From a virus, in IMG/VR virus record IMGVR_UViG_3300032046_002140, positions 1 to 21,988 of that record: a DNA stretch of 21,988 bases. One strand, given 5' to 3'. The translations under genes and the position numbers were made by a program. The notes under the pieces are model-generated. The model worked only from the letters and a program-made list of their open reading frames with translations, had not been told where the DNA came from and did not search any database. Below, one piece after another: positions 7,370-14,312 of the stretch (positions are counted from its first letter, which is position 1; every line of letters starts with the position of its first letter).

Positions 7370-7608
7370 AATCGAGTCGAAAAAATCTGTCAATCAACAT
7401 TGAGTACACGGACTTAAATGAAGCTCTGGAGTCAATGAGAAAAATTACAAGTAAAATAGCTGGTAAAAAGGTTCGATACGACAGACAAATGGAGAATACT
7501 GCCATTTACGAATGGGCAATTGAAAATGTAAGGCAAGACGATTACACTGAACAAGTAATTGGAGGAAAGATTTGCCAAGTTTATCAATCAAAAATGAATA
7601 ACCAATAA
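7366..7608 (+). CDS. Hypothetical protein (80 aa)
   Basis: An 80-residue, slightly basic, soluble protein (DLNEALESMRKITSKIAGKK, then YDRQMENTAIYEWAIENVRQ). No domain is recognised. Its ATG overlaps the previous stop, and it ends 12 bases before the RadC-like gene. The gap contains ATTATAAACACG, sharing the ACACGATG start context seen at 6375, 11734 and 12357. Confidence 0.5.
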   Translation: MKSSRKNLSINIEYTDLNEALESMRKITSKIAGKKVRYDRQMENTAIYEWAIENVRQDDYTEQVIGGKICQVYQSKMNNQ

Positions 7609-7620
7609 ATTATAAACACG

Positions 7621-8076
7621 ATGAATACAGAAAACACAATGAAAGCAACGGAGGTGAAAATTACTTATCACCCAAAAATCAAAGCCTCAGAGAGAGCAAA
7701 AATAAGCAGCTCTAAGCAATGTTATGACATTCTCAAACCTTTCTATTCAGAAATCATTGAACATCGAGAGTATTCGTTTATAGCTCTTTTGAACAGTGCT
7801 AATAAAGTTCTGGGAGTAACTAAGATTTCTGAGGGAGGTTGCACTGGAACTGTAATGGACGTTCGGACAATTTTCCAAGCTGCAATTCTGGCCAATGCAG
7901 TTGGGGTAATAATTTCTCACAATCATCCATCTGGAAATCTAAAACCATCGGAAGCTGACAAGCGAATAACTCGCAATCTGGTAGAGGCTGGAAAGATTAT
8001 GGAGATTGCCCTACTGGACCACATCATTCTCACGGACGAGAGCTATTTTTCATTTGCTGACAACGGATTGATATGA
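7621..8076 (+). CDS. RadC-like JAB/MPN metalloprotease-fold protein
   Basis: A 151-residue protein containing only the JAB domain of RadC, without the N-terminal helix-hairpin-helix part of full-length RadC. The metal-binding JAMM signature is complete: HNHPSGNLKPSEAD at residues 100-113 (H100, H102, S104, D113), with a candidate upstream Glu in IIEHREYSF (E47 or E50). TGTVMDVRTIFQAAILANA is the usual helix before it. Such proteins are common near replication and recombination genes in phages and mobile elements; the biochemical role is unsettled, with peptidase or nuclease-linked functions proposed. The start ATG follows the AAACACG context; a second ATG at codon 7 is possible. Confidence 0.85.
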   Translation: MNTENTMKATEVKITYHPKIKASERAKISSSKQCYDILKPFYSEIIEHREYSFIALLNSANKVLGVTKISEGGCTGTVMDVRTIFQAAILANAVGVIISHNHPSGNLKPSEADKRITRNLVEAGKIMEIALLDHIILTDESYFSFADNGLI

Positions 8077-8390
8077 GGACTTATAGCCAAATGAAAACAG
8101 TCAAGGACAAAGTAAAGTACTTTCTCACGACTACACCACATCTGAGAGATAGTGACGACAAATTGATTGCGACAATCTACTTCAACGAAATTGGAAAGGC
8201 AAAGCTGGAGCTTATGAATGGTATTGACTTTCTTAGATACTTTGCTGATAGCAAGTTACCTCCAGCTGAGAGCATAAGGAGGGTTAGATGTTCTTTACAA
8301 GCAAAGTTTCCAGAGTTGCGAGGAAAACATTACGATGCGAAGCTGGTAGAGGGAATGGAAGTATCAACCAAAATAAACAACGAATTATGA
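8073..8390 (+). CDS. Phage hypothetical protein, possible DNA-binding (105 aa)
   Basis: A 105-residue protein overlapping RadC by four bases. It contains HLRDSDDKLIATIYFNEIGK and LPPAESIRRVRCSLQAKFPE followed by LRGKHYD. The segment with IRR.R..LQ..FPELRG recalls small phage proteins with a helix-turn-helix-like region in replication modules, from memory rather than a search. The name and function remain open. It lies between RadC and the replisome organiser genes, which supports a DNA-metabolism role. Confidence 0.6.
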   Translation: MRTYSQMKTVKDKVKYFLTTTPHLRDSDDKLIATIYFNEIGKAKLELMNGIDFLRYFADSKLPPAESIRRVRCSLQAKFPELRGKHYDAKLVEGMEVSTKINNEL

Positions 8391-8731
8391 TGTCAATTGA
8401 AAGGTTTGAAGTTCTGGAGGTGAGATTAGCAGCCTATGAACTGGCTCTGGAATGGATTCAGAGCGAAGAATACGACTCTTTAAACAGAGCTTATTGGTTG
8501 CACGGAACGAACATAGGCAACAATGATTTAGGGCTTTGTTTCTTTTTTTTTCACACGTGTGGAATTGTAGATATTTACAGTAATATGGAGCATATTTTTC
8601 CAGAGCTTTATGCCAATAGGTTCTGTCAATCTGGTTCGTATCTGGCGAAAAATAAGGAGCAGCGAATAGAGATGCTCTGGAAGACAGTTGATGAGGTGAA
8701 AACTGAACTTAACAAGGAGCTGGAGTTATGA
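8387..8731 (+). CDS. Hypothetical protein (114 aa)
   Basis: The start was placed at ATG 8387, which overlaps the previous stop (ATGATG), instead of an in-frame ATG 99 bases upstream that would overlap the preceding gene. The product is acidic and helical (VRLAAYELALEWIQSEEYDS), with an aromatic patch GLCFFFFHTCGIVDIY encoded by a run of T residues and ending MLWKTVDEVKTELNKELEL. No family is recognised. The poly-T stretch at 8540-8549 could be prone to slippage, but the frame is intact. Confidence 0.55.
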   Translation: MMSIERFEVLEVRLAAYELALEWIQSEEYDSLNRAYWLHGTNIGNNDLGLCFFFFHTCGIVDIYSNMEHIFPELYANRFCQSGSYLAKNKEQRIEMLWKTVDEVKTELNKELEL

Positions 8732-9351
8732 GAAAGTCATTCATTCTGTATACGTCAATGTATGCACCAATTAAACACTTGCCGGAGGCTCAGCTTGGAG
8801 AACTGTTCAAGGCCTTGTTTGATTATCAACTGGATGGTAGAGAACCATCTACGAGCAGCCTAATTTACATTCCGTTTCTATTCTTCAAGGGGCAATTTGT
8901 TGAGGATGAAAAGAAGTATCAAGAACGCTGCGAAAAGAACAAATCAAACGCTGGTAAACGCTGGGGAACAAAGGAGCAAATTAGTCCCATTGCATACGCT
9001 GGGATGCCATCGCATACGATGGATGCCGATAATGATAATGATAATGATAATGATAATGACAATGATACCATAGAATGGGGTAAGTTAATATCTATCTTCA
9101 ATTCAACATTCGGTAAGTCCTCACGAGTATTCCCAGACGCATTGAAACGCAAGTATAAAGCAAGGCTCAAGGAGGGTTTTACGAGAGCTGAGATTGTTCT
9201 GGCTATGAAGAATGCGAAAGCTGACCAATACCACATCGACAGCGACTATAAATACTGCACCCTGGAGTTCTTTTCAAGAGCTGACAAATTAGACAAATTT
9301 ATTAATCAATCGGTTAAAAAGGAATCGAAAAAATACGTACCAACAAAATGA
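8728..9351 (+). CDS. Replisome organiser / replication initiation protein
   Basis: A 207-residue two-part protein. The N-terminal part (about 1-75: KSFILYTSMYAPIKHLPEAQ, then ELFKALFDYQLDGREP and KKYQERCEKNKSNAGKRWG) matches the DUF6291-like domain found at the front of Bacteroidetes phage replication proteins. A low-complexity linker at 101-113 alternates Asp and Asn. The C-terminal part (about 118-195: LISIFNSTFGKSSRVFPDAL, then RKYKARLKEGFTRAEIVLAM, then YCTLEFFSRADKLDKFI) resembles the conserved phage replisome-organiser C-terminus. Such proteins bind the origin and load the replicative helicase, which is the next gene and overlaps by four bases. An iteron-like repeat cluster lies inside the linker-coding region, as in lambda O. 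Confidence 0.75.
   Translation: MRKSFILYTSMYAPIKHLPEAQLGELFKALFDYQLDGREPSTSSLIYIPFLFFKGQFVEDEKKYQERCEKNKSNAGKRWGTKEQISPIAYAGMPSHTMDADNDNDNDNDNDNDTIEWGKLISIFNSTFGKSSRVFPDALKRKYKARLKEGFTRAEIVLAMKNAKADQYHIDSDYKYCTLEFFSRADKLDKFINQSVKKESKKYVPTK
8946..9066 (+). repeat. Iteron-like repeats and AT-rich (GATAAT)n tract: candidate replication origin
   Basis: Inside the replisome organiser gene: a tandem 10-bp repeat AAACGCTGG(T/G) at 8946-8955 and 8956-8965; a 17/16-bp near-repeat GCATACG.TGG(G)ATGCC at 8992-9008 and 9012-9027; then five GATAAT units from 9028 plus GACAATGAT to 9066. ACGCTGG occurs at 8948, 8958 and 8996, with ACGATGG at 9016. The 20-base offset of the second pair is out of codon phase, so the protein does not explain it. 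This resembles lambda-type origins: iterons then an unwinding element. Confidence 0.5.
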
Positions 9352-10715
9352 AAACAGACGCACTAAGTAGAATTTACGGACTAATATTATGTTCAGACAG
9401 AGCCTCTGGTATTCAATTGCATCAAAATATCAACGCTGAGTGGAATATAACTTCATTACACAAGGAAATGCACAAGGCAATAGGTGATATGCTGCGAGAG
9501 GGCTTAGAAACGAACTTGATGACAATTGTGAGTAGAATGAGAGAAAGTAAAGGATGGAACAAGGAATTTACTGTACAAATATCTCGGATGACAAGCACAC
9601 TTTCACACTTGGACCAGTTTAATTACAAGGTTCTATTCGTTGAAATGGAATACGAATACACCAAGCGCAGAGCTGAGGTATTTATGTTAAGGCTTCAAGG
9701 TTATGTTGGAATGGACAATTTTTCTCCAGATGAGTATAAGCTCTGGCTTGAGGAGGAGCTAAAAAGTAGCACAACCGAAAGGGTAAAAGAAAAATCAAAT
9801 GTAGAAATCATTTTTGATGTAATGGATAGCCATACTAGGGCCAAGAGAGGAGAGGTATCTGGGATTCAGCTGGGATATTCAATTCTTAATAGGGTTGTTT
9901 TGCTGGAAGACGTAGATATGATGGTAGTAGGAGCTAGACCAGCAATGGGTAAAACAGCTTTTGCAATATCCACTGCAATCAAATGCGCTTTTCAGCAAGG
10001 GCTCAAGGTAGCTTTCTTTGCACTTGAAATGTCAAAGGAGCAAGTTATGAGGAGGGTTCTGGCAAATGTAGCATCAGTGGACAGCAATCGTATAAAGTAT
10101 GGCGAGTGCAACGATTTCGAGTTGAGCAAAATAAATAAGGTTCAAGAAATGGAGGAGCTCTCAAACATTCATATTTTCGAGGGAACGCACACCATAAAGG
10201 ATATTGTCAGCGAAGTAGCGAAGCTTAAAGCCTCTGGAGGAATTGATATTGTTATTGTTGACTACCTACAAAAAATATCTTCACGAACTACAACAAATAG
10301 GTTCGACATCGTATCTGGAGCTTCCAATGGTCTGAAATCGATGGCTCAAAATTTACACGTACCAGTTCTGGCACTGGCTCAGCTCTCAAGGGACAGTTCT
10401 AAACTTGGTAAACGACCATCACTACCAGATTTGCGAGAGTCTGGCGACATCGAACAAGATGCTTCTATTGTGGCTTTCATTCATCGACCAGAATATTATG
10501 GAGAGTATGAAATGGAGGATGGAAATAGCTCTGAGGGAATTGCTGAGTTTATCATCGGTAAAAATCGAGAGGGAGATGTTGGGGTTTATGAAATGCAAGT
10601 AAGTTTGAAGACTAGCAAATTTCTGGACTCTGTTCCGTCATTTAAAAGTGAAGTTCAAACATCAGATTTGAGCTCCTTAAATTCAATCAGAAATACGGAT
10701 GAAAATCCATTTTAA
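9348..10715 (+). CDS. dnaB: Replicative DNA helicase, DnaB family
   Basis: A 455-residue hexameric 5'-3' helicase that unwinds the replication fork. The N-terminal helical domain (about 1-110) begins with a shortened DnaB-like segment. The RecA-like core carries Walker A GARPAMGKT (195-203), FFALEMSKEQVMRR (motif H1a region, 223-236), Walker B IVIVDYLQ (301-308, D305), the GLKSMAQNLHVPVLALAQLS segment (328-347), the DLRESGDIEQDA motif (361-372), and FIIGKNREG with the arginine finger R407. Length is close to typical DnaB. It follows the replisome organiser with a four-base overlap, so loader and helicase are co-expressed. The assignment is secure. Confidence 0.95.
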   Translation: MKTDALSRIYGLILCSDRASGIQLHQNINAEWNITSLHKEMHKAIGDMLREGLETNLMTIVSRMRESKGWNKEFTVQISRMTSTLSHLDQFNYKVLFVEMEYEYTKRRAEVFMLRLQGYVGMDNFSPDEYKLWLEEELKSSTTERVKEKSNVEIIFDVMDSHTRAKRGEVSGIQLGYSILNRVVLLEDVDMMVVGARPAMGKTAFAISTAIKCAFQQGLKVAFFALEMSKEQVMRRVLANVASVDSNRIKYGECNDFELSKINKVQEMEELSNIHIFEGTHTIKDIVSEVAKLKASGGIDIVIVDYLQKISSRTTTNRFDIVSGASNGLKSMAQNLHVPVLALAQLSRDSSKLGKRPSLPDLRESGDIEQDASIVAFIHRPEYYGEYEMEDGNSSEGIAEFIIGKNREGDVGVYEMQVSLKTSKFLDSVPSFKSEVQTSDLSSLNSIRNTDENPF

Positions 10716-10736
10716 TAACCAAATAGATTAAGTACT

Positions 10737-10946
10737 ATGACAAAATCTAAACTAGCTGGAAAATTAAAAAAATTAGGTTTTAAATTTACACAATCTGAAT
10801 TTTGCACAAATGATTCATTTATCGTTGTTTTGGATTGTTTTCCTTATTTGGTTGAATCTGGAAAAAATCAATCTTTATTTTTTAAAAGCTGGAATGAATT
10901 TATAGTTTTTTACAATAAACACAAAACGCTTGGAGAGGCAAAATAA
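10737..10946 (+). CDS. Hypothetical protein (69 aa)
   Basis: A 69-residue basic protein beginning MTKSKLAGKLKKLGFKFTQS, followed by a strand-rich stretch with several Phe residues. No family is recognised. It starts 21 bases after the helicase and is the last gene of the early operon before copy C of the intergenic element. Its final codons (GGAGAGGC) can pair imperfectly with GCCCCTCT just after the stop, a possible weak hairpin at the end of the transcript. Confidence 0.55.
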   Translation: MTKSKLAGKLKKLGFKFTQSEFCTNDSFIVVLDCFPYLVESGKNQSLFFKSWNEFIVFYNKHKTLGEAK

Positions 10947-10947
10947 G

Positions 10948-11032
10948 CCCCTCTAAGCGATTATAGTAGTTTAACAGACGTTGGTTCATAAAAACAGAGA
11001 ACTGACGAATGCTATCTATCACAGAGCTCTAG
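10948..11032 (+). repeat. Four-copy intergenic element, copy C
   Basis: Primary sequence and spacing match copies A and B: TAAGCGAT (10954), ACGTTGGTTCATAAA, CTGACGAATGC (11002) and CTCTAG (11027). TAAGC to (G/C)TGACG is 48 bases here, 48 in A and 49 in B; (G/C)TGACG to CT(G/C)TAG is 25 in all three. The 7-bp stem of A and B is not kept; only CTCT/AGAG can pair. Confidence 0.6.
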
Positions 11033-11047
11033 GAGGTTGATTTTTTG

Positions 11048-11061
11048 TACCTTTGAAATTG
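11048..11061 (+). promoter_or_regulatory. Bacteroidetes-type -7 box upstream of ninG
   Basis: TACCTTTG at 11048-11055 is an exact match to the TAnnTTTG -7 consensus of Bacteroidetes housekeeping promoters. A clear TTTG at the -33 position is not present; CTCTAG of copy C lies near there. The ATG of ninG begins only six bases after the box, so a transcript starting at the usual distance would have almost no leader. Confidence 0.5.
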
Positions 11062-11628
11062 ATGATACCAAAAAAAGTTATAAAAAAGAAGATTTGTAAG
11101 AGCTGCCAAGCTGAATTTACACCTCAAAAATCAACTCAAATTGTCTGTTCAGTTGGGTGCAGTTTCAAATATGCTGCTGAAAAAAAACAACAAAAAATTC
11201 TTAAAGATTGGAACAAGGAAAAAAAAATAAGGCTTCAAAATATGATGACCATTCCTCAACTTATTGCGATTGCTGAAAGGGAAGTTAACGAATTTATACG
11301 GATTCGGGATTTGGGTAAAACTTGTGTAAGCTGCAATACAATCCTAACTAAACAAGTCAAATATGACGCTGGACATTTTTACGCTACTAATTATAGTAAC
11401 GTGCGATTTAACTATACAAATATACACGGCCAATGCGTACACTGTAACCAGCACAAACATTCAAATCCTCACGAATACAGAGCTAGGATATTGGATAGAA
11501 TCTCTCAAAATGAATTGAACTGGCTAGATGAAAATGCACGTAAGCCAATCAAATGGGACAGAGAATCACTGCTTAAGGTGATTGAAGACGTAAAGCTTCT
11601 GAAAAAAGAAATAAAATTGAGGGGCTAA
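11062..11628 (+). CDS. ninG: NinG/Rap-type recombination protein (Holliday-junction nuclease family)
   Basis: A 188-residue protein matching the lambda NinG (Rap) family. It has an N-terminal Cys4 zinc finger (CKSC at 12-15 and CSVGC at 29-33), a helical middle, then CVSC (88-91) and DAGHFYATNYSNVRFNYTNI with HGQCVHCNQ (102-129) followed by EYRARILDRI. The GHF and QC..CN residues are the conserved core of the family, an HNH-like metal site. Rap cleaves branched DNA intermediates during recombination. The ATG at 11062 was chosen because it follows a promoter-like TACCTTTG; a TTG three codons earlier overlaps that box. It stands alone between two intergenic regions, so it probably has its own promoter. 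Confidence 0.85.
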   Translation: MIPKKVIKKKICKSCQAEFTPQKSTQIVCSVGCSFKYAAEKKQQKILKDWNKEKKIRLQNMMTIPQLIAIAEREVNEFIRIRDLGKTCVSCNTILTKQVKYDAGHFYATNYSNVRFNYTNIHGQCVHCNQHKHSNPHEYRARILDRISQNELNWLDENARKPIKWDRESLLKVIEDVKLLKKEIKLRG

Positions 11629-11682
11629 TAGTACAGCCGGACCACAATCTAAAATTTATTTTAAAAAAAAGATGAAAAAAAA

Positions 11683-11741
11683 TTAGGTAGAACAAAACTA
11701 TGTTGAGAGATTCGCTTCGAACATTAAAAAAAAACACGATG
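11683..11741 (+). repeat. Composite promoter/start-context repeat, copy 2
   Basis: TTAGGTAGA at 11683, 22 divergent bases, then the 28-bp block 11714-11741 identical to 6355-6382. Spacing is the same in both copies (31 bases between block starts), and both blocks end in the ATG of a small early gene. Upstream lies a strongly A-rich stretch (11661-11680). Confidence 0.6.
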
Positions 11742-11882
11742 ACACAATCTCAACAAAATCGCAGAGAAGCCAGACTGAACAAGGTTTCTGCAAAAATCCA
11801 AGAAGCTTCATTGAAGTATGGCTCAAGTAGTAACAAGGTTATTGCGCTTCGTTTACAATTTTCTAACATTTTAAATTCTTAA
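11739..11882 (+). CDS. Small basic hypothetical protein (47 aa)
   Basis: A 47-residue protein, basic and helical (NRREARLNKVSAKIQEASLK). The ATG at 11739 was chosen because it terminates the repeated 28-bp block with its A-tract and ACACGATG; an in-frame ATG at 11700 would give 60 residues but would translate that block. No family is recognised. It opens the recombination operon in the same way that the protein at 6380 opens the replication operon; apart from the shared upstream block the two proteins are not similar. Confidence 0.5.
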   Translation: MTQSQQNRREARLNKVSAKIQEASLKYGSSSNKVIALRLQFSNILNS

Positions 11883-11884
11883 TT

Positions 11885-12169
11885 ATGGAATCTCATTACA
11901 ACTACAACTTCATAGTAGAAATGATTACTATTTATGGAACACAAGTCCCAAAGGTTTATAAATGGGAGTTCAAAGGAACATCAACGGACAACTATGGGGG
12001 TTCTTATGCCGAGGCTTTAAAATGCTATTCCGAGCAAATTGGTCAAGAGGCAAGTCACGCTGGAGTAATGTCGCGCTATTCCTCTGAAATTACTCTTATA
12101 GAGGAGTCTGCAACTGCACCGACAAAGGTTATTAAAACGTTATTCATCAAGGCTATAAAAAACGACTAA
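11885..12169 (+). CDS. Hypothetical protein (94 aa)
   Basis: A 94-residue protein beginning MESHYNYNFIVEMITIYGTQ, followed by a Gly/Ser/Tyr-rich segment (GTSTDNYGGSYAEALKCYSE) and a Thr/Lys-rich end. No signal peptide, membrane helix or family motif is visible. It starts two bases after the previous stop and precedes a tiny zinc-ribbon membrane protein. Function unknown. Confidence 0.55.
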   Translation: MESHYNYNFIVEMITIYGTQVPKVYKWEFKGTSTDNYGGSYAEALKCYSEQIGQEASHAGVMSRYSSEITLIEESATAPTKVIKTLFIKAIKND

Positions 12170-12171
12170 CA

Positions 12172-12324
12172 ATGGGTTTTATCTACTGTAAACGTTGCGC
12201 TGGAATGCGCCAAACTGTAAACGGAAAATGTACTGTTTGCAAAAAGCAAAATAGAGAAATAACTGGAGGCTTCCTAATGGGGCTTTCATTTGTTTTGTCA
12301 ATACTAATATTGGCTTTTATTTAA
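12172..12324 (+). CDS. 50-aa zinc-ribbon membrane protein
   Basis: A 50-residue gene starting two bases after the previous stop. The N-terminus holds CKRC (residues 6-9) and CTVC (20-23), a Cys4 zinc ribbon. Residues about 32-50 (GGFLMGLSFVLSILILAFI) form one transmembrane helix reaching the C-terminus. The pairing of a minimal zinc ribbon with a tail anchor resembles bacterial zinc-ribbon membrane proteins of unknown role. It is short but is supported by spacing, codon use like its neighbours and two coherent domains. The likely topology places the ribbon in the cytoplasm. Confidence 0.65.
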   Translation: MGFIYCKRCAGMRQTVNGKCTVCKKQNREITGGFLMGLSFVLSILILAFI

Positions 12325-12352
12325 AACAAGTAATCAATTAAAATCAAGTAAT

Positions 12353-12931
12353 ATGAACACGATGAACATCAAAAAAGAGCTTCTACAAGCTCTATCGAAC
12401 TTCCAAGCAGAGGTTCCAGTAATTTTCGAAGCTTCGAGCAACGATTTCGGAAAGTACAAGTATGCAGACCTTAAGCAAATTGTAAAGGCAATCAATCCTT
12501 TACTACGCAAGAATGGTCTAGTAACAACCCAATTCGTAGACGACGAATATCTGGTGACAATGGTTCTACACATTGAAACTCAACAATTCATTGAGAGCAG
12601 ACTCAAGTTGATAGCTGGTATTCAGCTCAAGGGAATGAATGATTTTCAAGTCTATGGCTCTCAATTGACGTATTTTAGACGTTATGGACTGGCTCAGCTT
12701 TTGGGGTTAATCACGGACGCTGACAATGATGCCTCTGGTGAGCAAGTTAGAACTCAACCTCAAGCAGCAGCTCCGAGTAAAGCTCCAAGAGTTCCTCAAC
12801 CTTTGGATGATAAGGCTTTTGACGAGGCAGTAGTGGCAATCCAAAGCAAACAATACACTGTAGAGAAACTGGCTAAAAATTACGCTTTGACAACTCAACA
12901 ATCTCTAACGCTTAAAAACTTGGCGATATGA
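12353..12931 (+). CDS. erf: ERF-family single-strand annealing recombinase
   Basis: A 192-residue protein with the ERF core: ELLQALSNFQAEVPVIFEAS at the front, FGKYKYADLKQIVKAINPLL (a hallmark Y.Y.DL...I..I.P.L stretch), and YGSQLTYFRRYGLAQLLGLI followed by TDADNDASGE, the usual ending of the ERF domain. A Gln/Pro/Ala linker follows, then a small helical C-terminal domain. ERF proteins coat and anneal complementary single strands during phage recombination, paired with an exonuclease, here the next gene. The start may be ATG 12353 or ATG 12362; the latter carries the recurrent ACACGATG context. It overlaps the nuclease gene by four bases. Confidence 0.88.
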   Translation: MNTMNIKKELLQALSNFQAEVPVIFEASSNDFGKYKYADLKQIVKAINPLLRKNGLVTTQFVDDEYLVTMVLHIETQQFIESRLKLIAGIQLKGMNDFQVYGSQLTYFRRYGLAQLLGLITDADNDASGEQVRTQPQAAAPSKAPRVPQPLDDKAFDEAVVAIQSKQYTVEKLAKNYALTTQQSLTLKNLAI

Positions 12932-13782
12932 AAAGATGGGACGACTATAAATTTCGCTGCAGCTCACTTGGGAGCATTATGTCAGCTGGACGAGGTGTAG
13001 TAATCACCGATAAGCAACTAGAAACGCTTAACGAATTGCTAAGCAAGGTAAAGCTCACGGACAAACAAGCTTTGTTACGAGATGAGTTAATTACCAAGCG
13101 AGATGCCAAACCAGAGTTGAGCTCTGGGGCTAAGTCCTATTTGACGCAATTATGGAAAGAGGAAACTTTCCAAACTCGCAAGGAAATCAGCTCGAAATAC
13201 ACTGAAAAGGGGAATCTAGTTGAAAATGATGCAATAGCTTTTGCAAATCATCATTTAGGCTGGGGGCTGCTAATGGATTTTGATGCTGACAGCAAAAATC
13301 GTTTGACAAATGAGTTCATCACTGGAGAGCCAGATGTTAACTGGGATGCAAATGGTCTATTAGCAGACGTGAAATCTAGCTGGGACTTGTTTACCTTTCC
13401 AATGTTTGAGCAAAAGCTTCCAAACCCAGATTATTATTGGCAAGGTATGGGATATCTGGCTTTATCTGGTAAGAGTTCCTTTCAATTGGTTTATTGCCTT
13501 ATGGACACTCCAGAGCACTTAATTCTGGATGCAATTCGCAAGGAGGAGTACAAACGCTGCGAAATTGAGCTGCCAGTTGAGGTGGAGCAAGAGATACGCT
13601 GGTCAATGACTTTCTCACACTTGGAACCAGCTCAGCGTATGCGAGTATGGACTCTGGGAGCAGTTCAATCCGAAATCGAGGCAATCTACACTCAAGTTGG
13701 TATGGCTAGGGACTACTTGAACAACTTGGACGGAATGTACAAGCGAATCACTGATGAAACTGATAGTTTATTTAAAATTTAA
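12928..13782 (+). CDS. YqaJ/lambda-exonuclease-like recombination nuclease
   Basis: A 284-residue PD-(D/E)XK nuclease. Residues 10-20 (RCSSLGSIMSA) form the usual RxSxxxxIxxA opening. E99 in EKGNLVENDAIAF, D136 in ITGEPDVNWD, D147 and K149 in LLADVKSSWD, and Q172 in YYWQGMGYLA make up the YqaJ active site. These enzymes resect double-strand ends 5'-3', handing single strands to the annealase. An insertion of about 55 residues rich in Lys, Leu and Asp (25-80) precedes the core. It overlaps erf by four bases and is followed by an SSB-like gene, giving a complete recombination set. Confidence 0.85.
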   Translation: MKRWDDYKFRCSSLGSIMSAGRGVVITDKQLETLNELLSKVKLTDKQALLRDELITKRDAKPELSSGAKSYLTQLWKEETFQTRKEISSKYTEKGNLVENDAIAFANHHLGWGLLMDFDADSKNRLTNEFITGEPDVNWDANGLLADVKSSWDLFTFPMFEQKLPNPDYYWQGMGYLALSGKSSFQLVYCLMDTPEHLILDAIRKEEYKRCEIELPVEVEQEIRWSMTFSHLEPAQRMRVWTLGAVQSEIEAIYTQVGMARDYLNNLDGMYKRITDETDSLFKI

Positions 13783-13794
13783 TACCTTTACAAT

Positions 13795-14214
13795 ATGAAA
13801 ATTACTGGAACAGTTAAAAATATCGGACAGACCATTGTGGTGTCAGATAAATTCAAAAAAAGAGCTCTGATTGTCGTAACGGACGAGAAATATCCTCAAG
13901 AGATTGAGGTTCAATTTTCTCAAGACAAATGCGAGTTGCTAAATCCTTACAAGGAGGGGGATTTAGTGGAATGTGAGGCAAATTTGAAAGGACGAGCTTG
14001 GACAAGCCCTCAAGGGGAAGTGAAATACTTTCTTTCAGCTGAGGGATGGGCAATCTCTGGTTCTGGTAGTGCTAGGAGTTCGAGCTCTGGAGATAATATG
14101 AAAGTTCATCACGGATTTGGACCGAATAGTGGGGTTGAAAAAAACGGAATTGTAGCCAACTTTACGGAGGATGCAATCAAAGAGCTTGAGGAGGACGACG
14201 ATTTGCCTTTTTAA
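13795..14214 (+). CDS. SSB-like protein, DUF3127 type
   Basis: A 139-residue protein with an N-terminal OB-fold-like domain (ITGTVKNIGQTIVVSDKFKK, then ALIVVTDEKYPQEIEVQFSQ, then GDLVECEANLKGRAW) matching DUF3127 proteins common in Bacteroidetes. A Ser/Gly linker follows, and the tail ends EEDDDLPF, the acidic tip that single-strand-binding proteins use to recruit partners. It likely coats single-stranded DNA during recombination and replication. TACCTTTA at 13783-13790, close to a TAnnTTTG -7 box, lies just before the ATG, so it may have an extra promoter. It starts 12 bases after the nuclease gene. Confidence 0.8.
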   Translation: MKITGTVKNIGQTIVVSDKFKKRALIVVTDEKYPQEIEVQFSQDKCELLNPYKEGDLVECEANLKGRAWTSPQGEVKYFLSAEGWAISGSGSARSSSSGDNMKVHHGFGPNSGVEKNGIVANFTEDAIKELEEDDDLPF

Positions 14215-14312
14215 TGTTCAAATGGTTAGGTTTAAGGCTGGGAGCAATCTCAGCCTTATTTGTTTTAATACAGTCGAGTAATGCTCAAATATGCACTTTT
14301 AAGCAATTATGA
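14214..14312 (+). CDS. Possible 32-aa signal-peptide-like micro-ORF
   Basis: An ORF of 32 residues starts on the stop of the SSB gene (TAATG, the same junction used at 4622 and 5156). The product has a basic start, a hydrophobic core (LRLGAISALFVLIQSSNAQ) and a signal-peptidase-like SNA-Q end. The hairpin at 14234-14257 lies inside it, and copy D of the intergenic element overlaps its end, so it may be a chance ORF. Included at low confidence because the junction and hydrophobic profile are suggestive. Confidence 0.25.
   Translation: MFKWLGLRLGAISALFVLIQSSNAQICTFKQL
14234..14266 (+). terminator. Intrinsic terminator after the recombination operon
   Basis: AAGGCTG (14234-14240) pairs with CAGCCTT (14251-14257), extended by two inner pairs, with a loop of about six bases, followed by ATTTGTTTT. 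It lies 20 bases after the SSB stop and would end the erf/YqaJ/SSB transcript. Confidence 0.7.

Noticed and set aside
8919-9236. Minus-strand ORF with alternating Ser-Leu codons
   Set aside because: It is the complement of the GATAAT repeat region in the replisome organiser gene; no start context or family support.
10405-10602. Plus-strand ORF in another frame inside dnaB
   Set aside because: It overlaps the conserved helicase motifs and looks like a shadow of that coding sequence.
11002-11012. CTGACGA resembling the CUGAUGA core of hammerhead ribozymes in copy C
   Set aside because: The word differs, the GAAA partner is missing, and other copies read GTGACGG.
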